Of a stretch of DNA of 64,000 nt, positions 63,069-64,000 are shown in pieces. Every line of letters starts with the position of its first letter. Within the stretch, counting starts at the first letter, position 1. Source of the DNA: Patiriisocius sp047731265 (GTDB lineage Bacteria > Bacteroidota > Bacteroidia > Flavobacteriales > Flavobacteriaceae); contig NZ_CP159835.1 in the NCBI RefSeq assembly GCF_047731265.1, forward strand, positions 3,534,001-3,598,000. Reading direction: 5' to 3'. The translations under genes were made by a program, and so were the position numbers. Below the pieces are notes generated by a model that did no database searches, was not told where the DNA came from, and worked only from the letters and a program-made list of their open reading frames with translations.

Positions 63069-64000
63069 ATGAAAAACAAGCTGTTTCAAGACTTCTCTCC
63101 TACTTCGGCTAAAGGCTGGAAACAACAAATACAAGCAGACCTTAAAGGGGCAGATTATAATGATGCTTTGGTAAGTACTAGTCTAGAAGGCATTCATATC
63201 AATCCGTTTTATCATCAAGATACTATTGGGCCAAATGCTCCCGCATTTAATCATCCAAGTACATGGAATGTAGGACAAGAATTTTTTATCGACAATGAAA
63301 AAATAACAAATAAACTCTTATTGGATGCATTTAATAGAGGTGCGGAAGCTATTATATTAACAGCAACTTCGATCTTTAAAATAGCCACTGTTCTCAAAGG
63401 TTTTGATAAAGAAAAACATCTTTTATATTTTAATTTACAGTTTCTAGATCCCGATTTTACAAAGAAACTACAAAAGCACTGTTCAGAAATTGGCTTAAGT
63501 TTCTTTATACAAGTAGATCCCATTCATCAATTGGCAAAGGATGGTAATTGGTTTCAGGATTCTAAAAAAGATATGGAGGATCTTAGGAGAATTGTTTCTG
63601 TAAAAAACGAAGCTTCTTCAGTTTCTGTAGATGCACGATTATATCATAATGCTGGGTGTAATATCATTCAAGAAATTGCATACACTATTAGTCATGCCCA
63701 CGAATACCTTCATCAATTACAAGATACGCTTTCAGAAAAAGACACGGTTATTCTAAAAATGGCAACGGGAAGTAACTATTTTTTCGAAATTGCAAAACTT
63801 CGCGCATTGCGTTTGGTTTTTAATTCCGTAGTAAAAGAATACCATCTAGATATTAAATGCCATATAATTTCCACTCCGGGGAAACGAAACAAAACTATTT
63901 ACGATTATAATATAAATATGTTACGAACAACGACTGAATGCATGAGTGCTATTCTAGGGGGAGCTGATACAGTTTCTAATTTAAATTATGATTCCTTATA
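63069..64000 (+). CDS. mutA: methylmalonyl-CoA mutase small subunit, N-terminal part (runs off the window)
   Basis: The first ~310 codons are present and the end lies past base 64000. The start KNKLFQDFSPTSAKGWKQQI matches the small (beta) subunit of Bacteroidota methylmalonyl-CoA mutase. The TIM-barrel part includes NVGQEFFIDNEKITNKLLLD, SVSVDARLYHNAGC and the mutase-like ILKMATGSNYFFEIAKLRAL and ISTPGKRNKT segments. With the large subunit and B12 it interconverts methylmalonyl- and succinyl-CoA, or it is structural only. The large-subunit gene probably follows. Confidence 0.9.
   Translation, partial: MKNKLFQDFSPTSAKGWKQQIQADLKGADYNDALVSTSLEGIHINPFYHQDTIGPNAPAFNHPSTWNVGQEFFIDNEKITNKLLLDAFNRGAEAIILTATSIFKIATVLKGFDKEKHLLYFNLQFLDPDFTKKLQKHCSEIGLSFFIQVDPIHQLAKDGNWFQDSKKDMEDLRRIVSVKNEASSVSVDARLYHNAGCNIIQEIAYTISHAHEYLHQLQDTLSEKDTVILKMATGSNYFFEIAKLRALRLVFNSVVKEYHLDIKCHIISTPGKRNKTIYDYNINMLRTTTECMSAILGGADTVSNLNYDSL

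Overview
The window reads as chromosomal DNA of a marine-type Flavobacteriaceae bacterium (Bacteroidota). The evidence is AT-rich sequence, promoters of the Bacteroidota form TTTG-N18-TAnnTTTG, a type IX secretion (T9SS) sorting domain, bacillithiol genes, many SpII lipoproteins, and flavobacterial versions of housekeeping genes. I see no rRNA, CRISPR array, insertion sequence or prophage.

Layout. Bases 1-2100 hold the start of a UvrD-type helicase and a heavily decayed HExxH/FISUMP surface-protein gene. Bases 2186-5863 hold an M20 amidohydrolase, an FMN-binding glutamate-synthase-like protein and a small membrane protein. Bases 5860-8598 (minus) form a four-gene signalling operon: lipoprotein, multi-pass membrane protein, histidine kinase, NarL-type regulator. 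Bases 8832-18754 hold a T9SS cargo, patatin and M1 peptidase, recG, a methyltransferase and a TlpA-like lipoprotein. Bases 18853-28567 hold pheT, a fasciclin protein, a DUF2007 pair, an ABC-F protein, a second TlpA-like protein, transaldolase and an SDR enzyme. The SRP RNA lies at 28706-28799. Bases 28923-36603 hold a glutaminyl cyclase, two surface proteins, a cold-shock protein, glyA and fumarylacetoacetase. Bases 36660-42566 hold hutI-hutG, a Cys/Met-metabolism PLP enzyme, bshB1 and tRNA-His. Bases 42622-51423 hold a BNR/VPS10-like protein, an M28 peptidase, a persulfide dioxygenase-rhodanese and clpB.

Bases 51604-54180 are a gene graveyard: a nonsense- and frameshift-broken T9SS protein, an AraC-type HTH remnant and a coiled-coil remnant. 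From 54322 to the end come ytxJ, a lipoprotein, tRNA-Pro, a large phosphatase-like/kinase-like/outer-membrane-barrel protein, a PQQ sugar dehydrogenase with its cytochrome c, udk, a DivIC/FtsB protein and the start of methylmalonyl-CoA mutase small subunit.

Functional links. bshB1 and ytxJ belong to bacillithiol metabolism, and the persulfide dioxygenase acts on thiol persulfides. hutI and hutG degrade histidine and fahA degrades tyrosine. The quinoprotein and cytochrome c probably pass electrons to each other. The most unusual protein is at 56554-60204, where a phosphatase fold that has lost most metal ligands is joined to a kinase-like core and an outer-membrane barrel. The second theme is ongoing loss of secreted surface proteins at four places.
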